Source: Jackrogersella multiformis
Taxonomy: Eukaryota; Ascomycota; Sordariomycetes; Xylariales; Hypoxylaceae
DNA length: 64,000 nucleotides
Assembly: GCA_902806575.1 (NCBI GenBank)
Contig: CADCXD010000007.1
Coordinates: 930,001-994,000 of the forward strand
Reading direction: 5' to 3'
A program made the position numbers and the translations under genes. Below, one piece after another: positions 45,246-56,465 of the stretch (position 1 is the stretch's first letter; every line of letters begins with the position of its first letter). A model generated the notes under the pieces. That model made no database searches. It saw only the letters and a list, made by a program, of their open reading frames with translations, and was not told the DNA's origin.

Positions 45246-46328
45246 ATGTCAAGCTTAACCGTCGAAGATAGACTCGGTGATGTATTTATGATCGTCCTGG
45301 GTGCCATAGTTTTTCATTTCGTTTATTATAACATCGGCTTGTTTGACGAATACATGCTTGGTGGGTTCTTTTCTACCATCATCTCAAACCCCCTATCATT
45401 CCGATTGCCCTCTATAACGATGCCATCCATCAAGATACCAACTATCAAGATACCAACTATCAAGATACCGTCTGTCAACCCACCTTCTATCAAGGTCCCT
45501 TCTATCGGGCTACCCTCTATCAGGCTGCCTTCTATCTGGTTGCCATCTATCAAATTTCCATCTATCAGCTTACCTTCCGTCCGTTTCCCAACTATCGGCT
45601 TCCCATCGGGCAAGTTACCGACCAGCTTCTCAGAATGGTGCTGGTTCCTTATAAAATTAATCAAGGCTTTTCTCTGGTTTCCAATCCCTTTCATGTTTTT
45701 AGCTGAGAAGGTATACTGGCGTCTATATCGTAGTCTCGGGGTATGGTACACGATGGCTTTCCACGGAGAATACTCACGAATTTCCTTGAAGCTATTGTGG
45801 GTTACTTATGGGGGGCTTTGTCTTCTGGTGATTCTCCTTTTTAACCTGGTCAGTTGGTTCTTGGCTCCCAGATGGTTGCCCATCGAATCCTCTGCTCTAC
45901 AGTATATCATTAGCTTGGCAGTTGTTATCTTCCAACTATACGAGATATACCATGTGGGAATGCCCAATTTCTTCCGATATACCTGCGAATCATTCACTGC
46001 TTTCGACGTGTTCGAAATCTGGAAGGATATACATTTTTCAGATCCTAGATTTGGAGATAGATTGAAGGGAGATAGGGTCAATCGACACAGGCGAAACACC
46101 CGATTTTCAATATTTATGTATCGATCTGCACGCTTCATATTTCAAACCTTTCGTCCCTACGTTCCGTACTACGAGATTGATACCCCAGAACGAGAAAGGA
46201 TAGAAAACCATATTGTTTTGATGCCCCTACAGTACCGAGCCAATCTTATTAACACCTATGGATTAACTTTCCAGCAAAGCGATGCGGCCGTGGCAGAAAT
46301 CCGAAACAAATGGCAGTGGCTTCCTTGA
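45246..46328 (+). CDS. multi-pass membrane protein with proline pentapeptide repeats, unknown
   Basis: This intronless 360-residue protein has no family I recognise. A hydrophobic segment (about 12-33, DVFMIVLGAIVFHFVYYNIGL) comes first. Residues 54-127 are 15 successive units of five residues, with the pattern hydrophobic-Pro-Ser/Thr-Ile/Val-x. Units include MPSIK, IPTIK, LPSIR and FPSIS. Pro falls at every fifth position from 55 to 125, and x is often Lys or Arg. Further likely membrane segments are 132-153, 186-207 and 218-235. The C-terminal 110 residues are soluble-like, rich in Arg and aromatic residues, and begin near RYTCESFTAFDVFEIWKDIHF. Codon use is moderate and not GC-rich, unlike the housekeeping genes. 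The start ATG lies in an AAAATGTC context. The repeats may form an extended or beta-type rod near the membrane, which is inference. Confidence 0.8.
   Translation: MSSLTVEDRLGDVFMIVLGAIVFHFVYYNIGLFDEYMLGGFFSTIISNPLSFRLPSITMPSIKIPTIKIPTIKIPSVNPPSIKVPSIGLPSIRLPSIWLPSIKFPSISLPSVRFPTIGFPSGKLPTSFSEWCWFLIKLIKAFLWFPIPFMFLAEKVYWRLYRSLGVWYTMAFHGEYSRISLKLLWVTYGGLCLLVILLFNLVSWFLAPRWLPIESSALQYIISLAVVIFQLYEIYHVGMPNFFRYTCESFTAFDVFEIWKDIHFSDPRFGDRLKGDRVNRHRRNTRFSIFMYRSARFIFQTFRPYVPYYEIDTPERERIENHIVLMPLQYRANLINTYGLTFQQSDAAVAEIRNKWQWLP
45405..45626 (+). repeat. 15-base tandem repeat array encoding PSI(K)-type pentapeptides
   Basis: About 15 units of 15 bases encode the hydrophobic-P-[ST]-[IV]-x array. Neighbouring units near 45425-45470 are nearly identical in DNA (CCAACTATCAAGATA repeated), which points to recent slippage or unequal exchange. 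Later units differ mainly in the first and fifth codons. Confidence 0.92.
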
Positions 46329-46898
46329 TTTTAATGATTCCGGTATTTGGTTATAGTCGTTGTTTTGGACCAGGTTAATTCTGTTTTAGTTTATATTTAG
46401 ATTTAACGTGATGATAAGTACCTTTAAGGGGAGAAGGAAATAAGATAGAAACGAAATGCTCACCCCTACCTACCTACTAAGTGACCACTTGGAAAATTGC
46501 ATGCCTTCACGATCATTTAATACATAACTTCATTAACATAGGAAATCACATTTTTGAAGATGGTCATAATCATAATTTATACCGTTAACTTAGTGGTATT
46601 AACACATCATATAGCTTTATGGTGAAAGCAAAAGGTAGGGAAATTCAATACCACACAATTACTTCAGTAGTTATGATGTTTCTTACCAAGTAAGAGACAT
46701 TATGATAAGTAATACTTAAATAAGACCAAAACCTATGTACGCAGATAGCATATATACCTAGGTACTAAATAAAATACTCGTATATGCTTGTAGCCCCCTT
46801 TTCAAGGGACACTAACTACAAGAACGCATCCAAGAATCACTTATACTAAAAGCGACAATATAACTCCCCACCCTAAGACTACATACCTCTCACCCCCA
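46329..46898. other. AT-rich spacer between converging genes
   Basis: This region holds the 3' ends of the repeat-protein gene and the P450 gene. I see no ORF or other element. Confidence 0.55.
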
Positions 46899-48901
46899 TC
46901 ACGCACTCGTCTTCTCCCTCGCCCGAAACCGCGCCTTGACCCCCGTCATAATCGCGATATACGTGAAGCTATCCATGGTCTCCGTATCAGGCATCTCCAC
47001 GATCTCGACGTCGAACTCGCGCATGACGGTGAGGATGATCTTGTTTAGTATAAGCTCGGCCACTGTAATGATAAGAGTCAGAAATTACTTCCAATACGAT
47101 ACTTCTTCAACCTAGGTAAAGGGTTCAGGGGGTTCAGGCATGTCTCGGGAGCAACAACTCCCCAGCCAGCTCTCGAAGTGACATACAATTGCGTCCAGGA
47201 CACGTATGCGCGCCGCCGCCCCAGGCGAGGCTCGTGCGGTCGAGCACGCGCCAGGCCTCGGGGCTCTCGAGCCAGCGGTCGGGGCGGAACTCGGCGGCGT
47301 CGGCGCCGAAGATAGCCGGGTTGAGGTGCATGGCGGGGACGTTGACGCCGACGGTGGTGCCGGGGGGAAAGCGCAGGCCGTGCAGGGCGAGGCCGGGGCC
47401 GGCGGGCACCTTGCGCCACAGCGCCATGGACGTCACGGGGCGCGCGCGCAGCGTCTCCTTGACGCACGCCTGCGTGAAGCGGCAGCGGTCCGCGTCGCCG
47501 CCGCACGAGCGCACCTCCGCCTGCACGCGCGCCTTCGCCGCCGCGTCGCCGCATATTGAGACCACGGCCGACGTCGCGATCGACGACGTGGTCTCGTGCC
47601 CCGCGACGAAGTTCACGCTCGCCATCGCCGCCGCGTACTGCACCTTCCACTCCGCCTTCTTGGTCGTCACCTGCAGCAGCTCGCTGAGGATGTCGGCTTC
47701 TGCCGGCTTCCCCTGCTTCTCCGACGAGAGGAACGCGCCGACGCGCCCTTTGATGACGGCGAGTGTTCGCTGTCGCTGGGGTTAGCAAGGCTCCTGGTCC
47801 TGTGGGTGAAGGGTGATAGGAAGGGGGGAAGAGGGGGAGGGGGCTTCGTACCGGCTCGAAAGGAACGTAACCAGCAGGTAAAGTAATTCCCACTCCGAAG
47901 AGCCTAGCTATTCTAGGCCGCATGGACGGCCATTTCTGCGCGGCAAGGAGCCACGGATACAAAGAGCCGAAGGCGGTAACCTCTCGCCATAGCTTGATGC
48001 TCTTGGCGAGGAAGCCGTGGTCCTCTCCATCGTCGATGAAATTGGGTGACCAGCTGAGCGTGACGGCAGTCAGGCACTCGACCACTGCTATATGCATCCA
48101 ATCGCCGAGGTCTACGACCTGTTCTTCCTGAGTCTTCAACTTGGCGACAAACCGGTCCATCACCTCGTCCAGGCGGTCGCTATACTTCTTGAGGGACGAT
48201 GTAGAGTATGTCGTACCGATGTTCTTTCTGTGGCTTTTGTAACGTTGCATGTTAAGCTCGCCATTGAAGGCGAAGGCATCCCCTTGGTGCCGACGAAACC
48301 GCCAGTCTATTCTTCCCGGGTTGTTACTCAGGGCCCCTATCAGGTGTAAGTTGGTGATCCATAGAGAGAAAGGGCGCTGAGGTTGTATCTACAGTAAAAG
48401 TCGCCTTTGTCGATATATTGGTTTCCAGCTAACTCGAGTGTCAGAAATATGCGTCACCAATAATCAAGAACCGGAAGGAGTGCCCACTGTAGATTTCCTC
48501 GAACGCCTCCTTGGAATCAAAAGAGACGTCATTGGGACTGATCCGAACTGCCGGGCCGTACTTCTTATGCAAGTCTCTATTAAGGACCAGCACTGAAATA
48601 AAAATAATCAGCAATTTCCCTCCAATGTGTCACCTCTTATTCGATAGCGTGGAACTCATATAATAGCTTCACAAGTCTGGATGAGCAGTTTTGGGATGTA
48701 CTTACTACGGCCTTTCCTTACCTGGTACACATACCATAAACTCGTGATAGCAGCAAGCCTTGGACCTGGAACCTTTGCTAAAGGGTGCAGATATAAACGA
48801 TAAACGATTAGAGATATAGGGAGTAGCGAAAAGTATACTGCTAGGAACAAACAGGGGGAGGCGAGTATCGAAGAGAGTATCGAAGGCATATTGATAGACA
48901 T
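46899..48901 (-). CDS. Cytochrome P450 monooxygenase, probable frameshift in exon 3
   Basis: Five exons are proposed: 48901-48706, 48592-48488, 48428-47852, 47775-47187 and 47062-46899. The N-terminal anchor (10-32, SILASPCLFLAVYFSLLPIS) precedes HPLAKVPGPRLAAI. The I-helix motif is AGHETTSS, the K-helix is KETLRARP (ExxR), and FRPDRW is the PERF-type motif. The haem loop WGGGAHTCPGRN has His where Arg is usual. Exons 1, 2, 4 and 5 join in phase. In exon 3, the frame of GNQYIDKGDFYCRYN and that of WITNLHLIGALSNNPGRIDW differ by one base between about 48405 and 48350, and no intron fits. A one-base deletion (or two-base insertion) restores about 543 residues. So this is either a recent pseudogene or a sequence error. 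The substrate is unknown. No biosynthetic core enzyme is adjacent. Confidence 0.8.
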
Positions 48902-50246
48902 TCCTATGGACGATAGCTTGAACTTCCAACAAACCCGAGCGGAAGGGTTCGTCAGATCGAGATCAATGCAACTTCAGATCCAGATAGTTGTTACGACGCA
49001 AATCGTCTCATGCAACGGGAACAACACGGTGACAAACCTGTCTCTTCTCCAGAAGGCAAGGGGGATGCCTAACCTTCTTATTGACAAGCACCAACCCCCC
49101 GGTGGAATATGATAATGTGACAAGTATAAGCCCAACGTCCAAAGCAAAGACACAGGTATAATACCTAGCTTTAACAAGCTAGTCAATGATTAACACGGCA
49201 AGGGAAAAGAGAGAAATATAATATAATAATACCTGTATGGCTCACGTAACCACGTGGCGGTCTTCCATGTATATACCAGGTAGGCAAGATATATCTCTAC
49301 ACCGTCATCATCAATCAATATTATTTAACAGGCTCCGCCGTCCCCCCCCGCCTTGCCTAGAACTTATTTATACCACTTCATTTGATATGCCTTCTCACGG
49401 TCCACCTGTGTCGATCAACGGGTTACCAGGAGTTATCATCTCCAGCCGCGACAGGGTCAGTAGGGCGAGACAGACAATCGAAGTACCGAAGCAAGAATCT
49501 ACATGTAAGTTTAAGTCCTACCACAGCCTATCGGAAGGGCGAGAGATGAGGCTTTTAATAACCACGCGCTACGTCTAGATGACATTGTAGCCTGCTGATA
49601 TTAAGACTCGGCGTTCTCGACTTCAAATTCCAGCGAGCCAGGCCATAGGCCGAGTCGTATATTCACTAGTGCTTTGTAATCTTTGTAAGTAAGCCATCGC
49701 CAAGGACAAAACTTGGCAATCCGCTGTTCAGGAGGTGTCAAATCAGGAATACTAGCAAGGTTAAGACTCAAGTAAAGGCATTATTCTCGAAGGTAATGTA
49801 TGCCGATGTGCCGTGGGACCCGGACCAAGATTGATAAACCCTTGAGTGTGTTTCATGGGCTGGACAACAGTCTGTAGTATTCGAACTCCGAGGTCTGAGT
49901 TGATGGCGCGGATAATGACGCTGGATGTCTGTAGGTTACGTACCTAGGTATTCTCGATATGCCACACGTCCGCGTCATCTCAGATTTTAGATCTATGCAA
50001 CGATGTATAATACAATGTGATATTATATGCAAAGATGTGACTTCATGATAGCGGCCCTATTTTCTCTATGCGTGCCCCGCGTGATCCAAGGAAATGTATC
50101 CCAATCAGCTTCGAAAGCTAACATTCTCTCCCTCCTTCCAAAGATGTTTGCGTATCCCACGGCTGCTTCGGGCAAGCCCACGAGGAATACTTCTATATCC
50201 TAGTTATATCCGGAAATGCAAAGTCATGTAAGTTTCTCGCGGGATA
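48902..50246. other. spacer with coding-like minus-strand pieces
   Basis: This region lies between the P450 start and RIB3. No complete gene is seen. On the minus strand two open segments in different frames look protein-like: about 49960-49764 (with INSDLGVRILQTVVQP) and about 49796-49601 (with AKFCPWRWLTYKDYKALVN, ending ENAES and a stop). The plus-strand ORF at 49237-49578 shows no family features. Confidence 0.4.
49601..49960 (-). pseudogene. possible gene remnant or unresolved exons, unknown product
   Basis: Two adjacent minus-strand segments read as plausible protein but are in different frames and lack an obvious ATG. The downstream one could begin after TTGCTAG (exon from 49751) and ends at the stop 49603-49601. 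I found no good donor joining the two, so this may be a decayed gene. The product is not recognised. Confidence 0.25.
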
Positions 50247-51039
50247 TCATGAACTGCCGTTCGTACCACTTTTACTTTCGGTCTTTTCTAAGTAGGTGAT
50301 CAAGTCGGCGATTGTGCAGACCTTGAGCCCCCACTTCCTTGCAAACGCGATACACCCCTCGCCTCTCATCATGCCCGGGCCTTCCCGTATGGCTCTGCCG
50401 CTGACCTCGTCCCCGTCGTCGACGAGTTCGCAGATGACGGCGACTTCGGGCTTCCCGGCCAGCCTGCAGAAGTCCACGCCGGCCTCGGTGTGCCCTCCAC
50501 GGACCCTGACGCCCCCCGAGCGCGCGCGCAGCGGCAATACATGCCCTGGCCGGCGGAAGCTACTCGGGGTGGAATCGGGGTTCGCGAGGTATCGGACGGT
50601 TAGAGCACGGTCGTGGGCGCTAATGCCGGTGGTCACGGAGGGGTCGGCGGCATCGACGGAGATGGTGTAGGCGGTGCCGCGGACGTCTTCGCTATTTTCG
50701 ACCATCTGCGGTAAGTTGAGGGTTTCGGTGCGTGCGGGTGTCATAGGAGCGCAGATCAGGCCAGATGAGTGGCGGACCATGAAAGCCATCTGTTCTGTAG
50801 TCACGTTCTCGGCGGCTATGATCAAGTCACCCTCATTCTCGCGGCTTTCGTCGTCCATGACAACTATGAATTCGTCATTTTCTGCCCAGCCAGACATTTG
50901 TTAGTCGGGCATGGCGTGGATAGTCTTGATGGGCAGTTCTGTTGGATATCTAGGGACAATGACAATGACACGTACGGAAAGCGGCGATTGCTTCGGGTAT
51001 CGAATCGAATCGGTTGTGGTCAATGAGTGCGGCGGGCAT
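50247..51039 (-). CDS. RIB3: 3,4-dihydroxy-2-butanone 4-phosphate synthase
   Basis: Two exons (51039-50976 and 50881-50247) give 232 residues. The enzyme (EC 4.1.99.12) makes the four-carbon unit of riboflavin from ribulose 5-phosphate, with magnesium. Exon 1 encodes MPAALIDHNRFDSIPEAIAAF. The acidic metal-binding loop is DDESRENEGDLI, followed by AAENVTTEQMAFMVRHSSGLIC. The substrate region has TGISAHDRALTVR, and the metal-binding histidine is in GGHTEAGVDFCRLAG. EVAVICELVDDG and FARKWGLKV complete the family. It is monofunctional, with no GTP cyclohydrolase II domain. The intron has GTACGT and GCAG ends. It is divergent from COQ3 with 813 bases between starts. Riboflavin kinase is 22 kb away. 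Confidence 0.95.
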
Positions 51040-51852
51040 GATGGGCGATGTGGTATATGGAATTATATCTATGGTATGATATTCGCAATCGGCGCAGAGA
51101 CAATTCGTAGCTAAATATCGCAGGCTTCCAGATCAAAAGTTGCGCAATAAAGAAGTTGTATATTGTAAGATTTAGAGGCGGGAGGATATAATAACGCGAC
51201 AAATTCGAAGTGCCTATATTAGTGTCAGTAGTAATATTTCGTTAATTAATTGAGTCGTATCAAAAAAAGGGCTGATAAGTTTATATATCTAGGTACGGAT
51301 ATATCAAAGTTGTTTAAAAAAAAATGAAGTTAGAAAGATGAAAGATGAAAGATACTAGGTTAACTAGAAGTCATTACTCATACCGAGACTTCCAAGGCTA
51401 AGTAAGAATTGCGATAGTTCTTTCAAATGCTGACTGATCACCTGTTAATTGGAAAGGGTCTCCGATGACTTCTAAGCCTTTCCTTCCCGATGCTCGGCGG
51501 GGTCGGCCAGGTCGGCTTAAACGGTGAGGGGCTGCACCTGTCCACCTGCTTATGCATTTCTTGGGGTTCGAAATTACATCACACTAAAAACCCCTCATTT
51601 TCATTGGTCAATTGCTGTACTGGTGGGCTGAGCCGGCGCAATCCTATTACCTAACCCTGGCAGCTGCATCTCATCCTAGCTTCTTACCCGATTCGGGAAT
51701 TTTTCAATCTTCGTTGATCGCCACTATTAATTTTTCTCATCCTCCAATCTCACCACCTCGCGCAACAATACCTACTACATAGGTACTCACCAATGTAACG
51801 AAACCGATAATAATACTATAACTACGAATGCTGCAACCGAGGATCTTAAATC
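51040..51852. promoter_or_regulatory. divergent promoter region of RIB3 and COQ3
   Basis: This region separates divergent starts. It is AT-rich at 51100-51360 and more balanced near COQ3. No named site is asserted. Confidence 0.45.
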
Positions 51853-52782
51853 ATGGCACCGCGTACTAAAACCGCACTTCTTCTCCGACGGCTCCGCGAC
51901 CCTACCGCCAGTTCGCGATCCGTTCGATGTATATCCAGGCTACCTAGCCGGAGTTTCTCGGCCGCATCAGCTTCCTCGTCCCACCCGTCCTCCAAATCTA
52001 GTCCCGCCGACTCCGCATATACGAGCGTCTCCCCCGACGAAGTTTCTCACTTCAATGCCCTCGCATCCTCGTGGTGGGATCCTCAAGGACCGTCCCGCAT
52101 CCTCCACCTCATGAACCCTCTCCGGCACGACTTCATCCGCTCCTGCCACTCCTCCGTCTCCTCAGACCCGCCTCCGCCATCCGCCGGCCTGAAATATCTC
52201 GATATCGGCTGCGGCGGCGGCATATTCGCCGAGTCCGCTGCGCGCCTGCCCACCACCGCGTGCGTGACGGCGATCGATCCCAGCCCCGAGGTGCTCTCCG
52301 TCGCCAAGGCGCACGCGAAGCGCGATCCTGCCCTGCGGTCCAAGCTAACCTATCTAAACACGCCCATCGAGAAGCTGCCTGTCCCGACCACGCCTAGCGA
52401 GTGCTATGACGTCGTGTCGATCTTCGAGGTCGTAGAGCACGTGTCGAGCCCGGCGCAGTTTCTCGACCGGTGCACGCCCTTCGTCAAGCCCGGCGGGTGG
52501 CTGGTGCTCAGCACGATCGCGAGGACCTGGGTGAGCTGGCTGACGACCAACGTCGTGGCCGAAGACCTGCTGCGCATAGTGCCGAAGGGCACCCACGACT
52601 GGCGGAAGTATATCAACGAGGAGGAGCTGCGGAACCATTTCCTCCTGAAGAGGACGGGATGGACCGAGCCGAGATGCATGGGCGTTGTCTATGTCCCGGG
52701 CCTCGGATGGAGGGAGGTGAATGGTAGTGAGAGGATAGGAAACTATTTCTTTGGCGTCAGGAGGATCGCCGAGCCAGTATAG
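51853..52782 (+). CDS. COQ3: Ubiquinone biosynthesis O-methyltransferase, mitochondrial
   Basis: This intronless 309-residue protein is COQ3, which carries out both O-methylations of the ubiquinone ring using S-adenosylmethionine at the matrix side of the inner membrane. The N-terminus (1-50) is rich in Arg and Ser without acids and serves as presequence. The family motif EVSHFNALASSWWDPQGP lies at 62-79, followed by LHLMNPLRHDFI. SAM motif I is LDIGCGGGIFAESAA (about 115-129), and CVTAIDPSPEVL is the acidic loop. EVVEHV (about 193-198) and FVKPGGWLVLSTIARTW follow. IVPKGTHDWRKYI and VYVPGLGW are typical for COQ3 and separate it from other methyltransferases. Length fits the family. Confidence 0.95.
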   Translation: MAPRTKTALLLRRLRDPTASSRSVRCISRLPSRSFSAASASSSHPSSKSSPADSAYTSVSPDEVSHFNALASSWWDPQGPSRILHLMNPLRHDFIRSCHSSVSSDPPPPSAGLKYLDIGCGGGIFAESAARLPTTACVTAIDPSPEVLSVAKAHAKRDPALRSKLTYLNTPIEKLPVPTTPSECYDVVSIFEVVEHVSSPAQFLDRCTPFVKPGGWLVLSTIARTWVSWLTTNVVAEDLLRIVPKGTHDWRKYINEEELRNHFLLKRTGWTEPRCMGVVYVPGLGWREVNGSERIGNYFFGVRRIAEPV

Positions 52783-53873
52783 CAAGTCTAGTGTCGACTA
52801 AGCAGTCACATCGGCTTTCGTTTAATATCGAACGGAGTATATAATACCATAAGGCTGGCTGACGCTTAGCCTCTTGGGCTTAAAATAGTTTCAGGTTGCT
52901 AGGTTTCGCGCCAACTTCTCTTATACCCACGAAGTTTAACTACTTAGATGGGATTTGAGGTATTAAGTCCTGTAACCCTTAAGTTAAGGTAGAGTTAGAA
53001 ACTTTCCTCTACCTTGTATCTGAGTTGCTAATGGCTGAAATATAGATCATAACTACAGAAAACACAAGACGCCCATTCAACGATGGGACCCTGCTATCTG
53101 CAATACAAGTGTTTGTACGGCTTCGTGACCACCAGTATAAATTCCTGCAATGGCCAAAAAATGTGTTGTTATTTAGACTTAATCAAGGCCTATGTAGCGA
53201 GATGGTTCATTGTTTACGTCTCGTCCGTGCCGCAGTCGTCACGTCATTCCTTGCCGGTCCGTCGAAATCCCTGAATCCACTTGTTCCTATTCCGTTCAGA
53301 TTCACACCTCATCTGGCTCACCTGATTTGCCTATCACAGCTTGTTAATGTTAAGAATATGTTGTAACGTCTTACTTAGCAAAATAAGCCGAGACAGAGCT
53401 AAACTAAGATTAAGCGATGCCAAAGGTATACCGTGTACAAATAGACAGACATGTAATTGAAGACCTATATCGACTTATCTCACGCTGCGTCTGAATACCA
53501 ATTACCCTCTAAAGCTTACTACAGGCTTATCACAATTGCCTCTAACTCTAGACTAACTATACGATAAGACTTACTCAAGTTGGATGTCGCCATCCCGACT
53601 GCAACCCTATCGGCCAATTGCGAGTGGGGACAAGTCGATGTTGTTCTGGGGTTAGACGTCTATCATATACATATGTATAGCACTGGAGTCGTAGGCATGT
53701 CTCTTCTTTCCCAAGAGAATATTTGGATTTGGATTGAGCCTTGCACCGTTCTTCAGTAGTCCTCCGTTGGCCGGTAAAGTTAGGCGTTCTTAATTCGCGA
53801 GGCTTAGTTTTTGGGGTTGATTATTTCACCATTATAGAATTTGTGAGAGTTTGGCGCTACGCCGAACGCAATA
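52783..53873. other. intergenic spacer, no gene recognised
   Basis: This is balanced to AT-rich sequence with short overlapping ORFs that show no features. It presumably includes the 3' end of COQ3 and the promoter of the permease gene. Confidence 0.5.
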
Positions 53874-55571
53874 ATGGCGATATCTTCAACGCCAGGAATT
53901 GTTGATGAGAAGGCATCAGCTTCACCTGGTGATGTCTCGCCCGAGAGGGCTGAAGTTACCCTCACTAGCAACGGAAATGTCCTAGACGATGGCTTACAGC
54001 GCGGCCTTAAGAACCGCCATTTAGTCAGTACTTCCGTATTGCTTCGGCACATGAACAAGGATTCCTGGATTTCAGTTATCTAACACCTAGCACAGCAAAT
54101 GATCGCCTTCGGCGGCGTCGTGGGAGCGAGCATCTGGTACGGGACGGGATCGGCGATCAGCTACAGCGGACCCGTCGGCGCTCTAATTTGCTTCCTCATC
54201 ATCGGCGTCGACGTCTTCTTCGTCATGCAGAGCCTAGGCGAGATGTCCACGTTGTTCCCCATCCAGGGCGCCTTCATCGAGCTCGCCGGCCGCTTTGTGG
54301 ACCCCGCGCTGGCTTTTTCCCTCGGCGTCAACTACTGGTACCTCTGGGTGACAAATATCGCCAATGACTATAACAACATCTCGCTCATCATGGGCCTCTG
54401 GACGGACGCCGTGCCGCCTTATGCCTGGATATTGATCTTCTGGGTCGGCTTTCAGTGCACCTCGCTTCTGGGCATCGTGGTGTACGGCGAGATGGAGTTC
54501 TGGCTCGCGTGCTGGAAGCTGATCTGCGTCGTCGGCGGCTTCCTTGTCGCCATCCTCATTAATACTGGAGCCGTCGGCGGCGAGTACATCGGATTCCGGT
54601 ACTGGCGTGACCCCGGCGCCATCGCCAACGGCATCAACGGTTTCGGTAGAACATTCGTCCTCGCCGCCGTTTACTATAGCGGCACCGAGATGCTGGCCCT
54701 AACTGCTGCGGAGAGCCGCAACCCCAAAAAGGACCTGCCCAAGGCCATCCGGCAGACCTTCTGGCGCATCCTCATCATCTTTATCGGCCTTATTTTCTTC
54801 GCCGGTATCATCGTGCCGTATAACGAGAGCAGCCTCCTGACGGCGACCAGCAAATCCGCGCAGTCGCCCTGGACCGTCGCACTTGTGCACGCCGGCTGGG
54901 CGGGCGGCGGAAACCTCGTCAACGTCGTCATGATCACGGCGCAGCTTTCGTCGGTGAATAGCGCCATCTACGTGGCCTCGCGTAGCCTCGTGGCGCTTGC
55001 GGTCAAGGGGCGCGCGCCAGCCTTCTTCGCGCGCACCACGGCCAACGGCGTGCCCGTAAACGCCATAGTCTTCTCGAACGCGCTCGGGCTCCTCTCCCTG
55101 CTCAACATCGCCGCGACCCCCGGCAAGGTGTTCACGTATTTGATCAGCATCTCCGGCGCGGCTACTTTCATCGCGTGGGCTTTCATCGGGGTGACGCATC
55201 TACGCATGCGCCAAGCCTGGGTGCGGCAGGGCCGCGGTATTGACGAACTGCCGTATAGGGCTTTCCTGTACCCGTACGGCGCGTGGCTCGTCGTGGTGCT
55301 GAACCTGTTTCTGGTGTTCATCTCGGGGTATGAGGTCTTCGTAGGCGGATTCGCCGCGGTAGATTTCGTCTTCTCATACATCGTGATCGCGATATTCGTT
55401 GTTTTATATGTCGGCTGGAAGCTGGCCAAGAGAACTAAAATCGTCCAGGTGGCTGAGGCCGACCTTGTGACAGGCAGAAGGGATTATCTGACAGGAGTAG
55501 AGGAAGACAGTGCTTCGAAGAAGACTGGAGTCCCATGGTATATCGTTATTAAACGATTTGTTTTCAGTTGA
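53874..55571 (+). CDS. Amino-acid permease (APC superfamily, YAT type)
   Basis: Two exons (53874-54023 and 54096-55571) give 541 residues. The permease belongs to the fungal amino-acid transporter family in the plasma membrane. Exon 1 ends with GLKNRHL, and exon 2 continues QMIAFGGVVGASIWYGTGSA, the conserved first helix, so the join is well supported. The donor is GTCAGT. Twelve membrane helices are expected; clear ones include GALICFLIIGVDVFFVMQSLGEM and NLVNVVMITAQLSSVNSAIY. AESRNPKKDLPKAIRQTFWRI is the family loop after helix 6. The match is nearest to dicarboxylic or general amino-acid permeases (Dip5/Gap1-like), but the substrate is inferred only. The N- and C-termini are hydrophilic, as usual for targets of ubiquitin-driven endocytosis. 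Confidence 0.92.
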
Positions 55572-55812
55572 GACACTATGGGTGAAGAGTTGAGAAGATG
55601 GCTAGAAGGAAAGGGGTATAAAACTACACTAGAAAATCGGAATGTGCCAATATATCCTGTGATTCTTGATGGTAGATGTATAATCCGATCCTTGAGCATG
55701 TGTGAGTAGAAGCATAAAACGATGTAGATGCCACCGGGACGATGAATATAATAATCAACTGGGTATCATTCTATGAACTGAACAAACACAAAACTATGGG
55801 TATTTGATAGGA

Positions 55813-56465
55813 TCATTGAAACTTGGTAGGATTGCTGGGTATAAGTTTCCTTAATACTTCGATCTGACGCGCTTGCGCCTTGTTCTTTAGGTCCGTTACG
55901 CCACGCGTGTCGATTCGTCTGGTGCCATTTGAATAAATAACGGTGAAATCAGGTACAATCTCTCCCGGTTGTATAACGCTCTGGGGCGTCAATGTGCAAT
56001 GCTTCTCCAAAGTCAGTATTATAAGTACCTAGGTAAGTATAGCTTCAAGGTATAAGATAAACTCACCTTCCCTAGTTTCGCTCCTTTACCGACTCTACAT
56101 CCTACGCCAATCAAACATCCTTCCCCAATCATCGTACCGCCGGACTCGAGCACAGCGCCAACCTCGACGGTGACATAGTCGCTAATGATAAGGCCATCAC
56201 GAGTTTCACTCGGTCTTGGGTCTGTAGAGGCTGCCCCAATGCTTGTTCGCTCGTGGATGATACATCTTCGACCAATGGTAATTCGCCCATTAGAAGAATC
56301 TAGCTTCGCTCGAGGATGTACGACAGATTCGGAGCTAATGTTGATGGTGTGGTTTCCCGTCAAAAGCGCCGAGTCGGCTATTATGATAGATGAAGAGAAA
56401 TTGACTGGTGCTTTAGGGCCAGAATGAACTCGAGGTACAATCGATTGACGTTTAGAGGATGACAT
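55813..56465 (-). CDS. DCTN6: Dynactin subunit 6 (p27)
   Basis: Two exons (56465-56067 and 56004-55813) give 196 residues. The protein is the p27 pointed-end subunit of dynactin, which helps dynein attach cargo and move nuclei in hyphae. It is a left-handed beta-helix built from hexapeptide-like turns, visible as repeated hydrophobic-G-x patterns (GRITIGRRCIIHERTSIGA, then GAVLESGGTMIGEGCLIGVG, then CRVGKGAKLGK). Exon 2 encodes HCTLTPQSVIQPGEIVPDFT and a C-terminal helix (ARQIEVLRKL). The acceptor TTGGAG gives an in-phase join with a CTGAC branch site. It shares a 470-base divergent spacer with NUO51. It could be mistaken for a carbonic-anhydrase-like beta-helix, but IIHERTSIG and the C-terminal helix fit dynactin. 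Confidence 0.88.

Noticed and set aside
49237..49578. 113-codon plus-strand ORF
   Set aside because: Low-complexity and without recognisable features.
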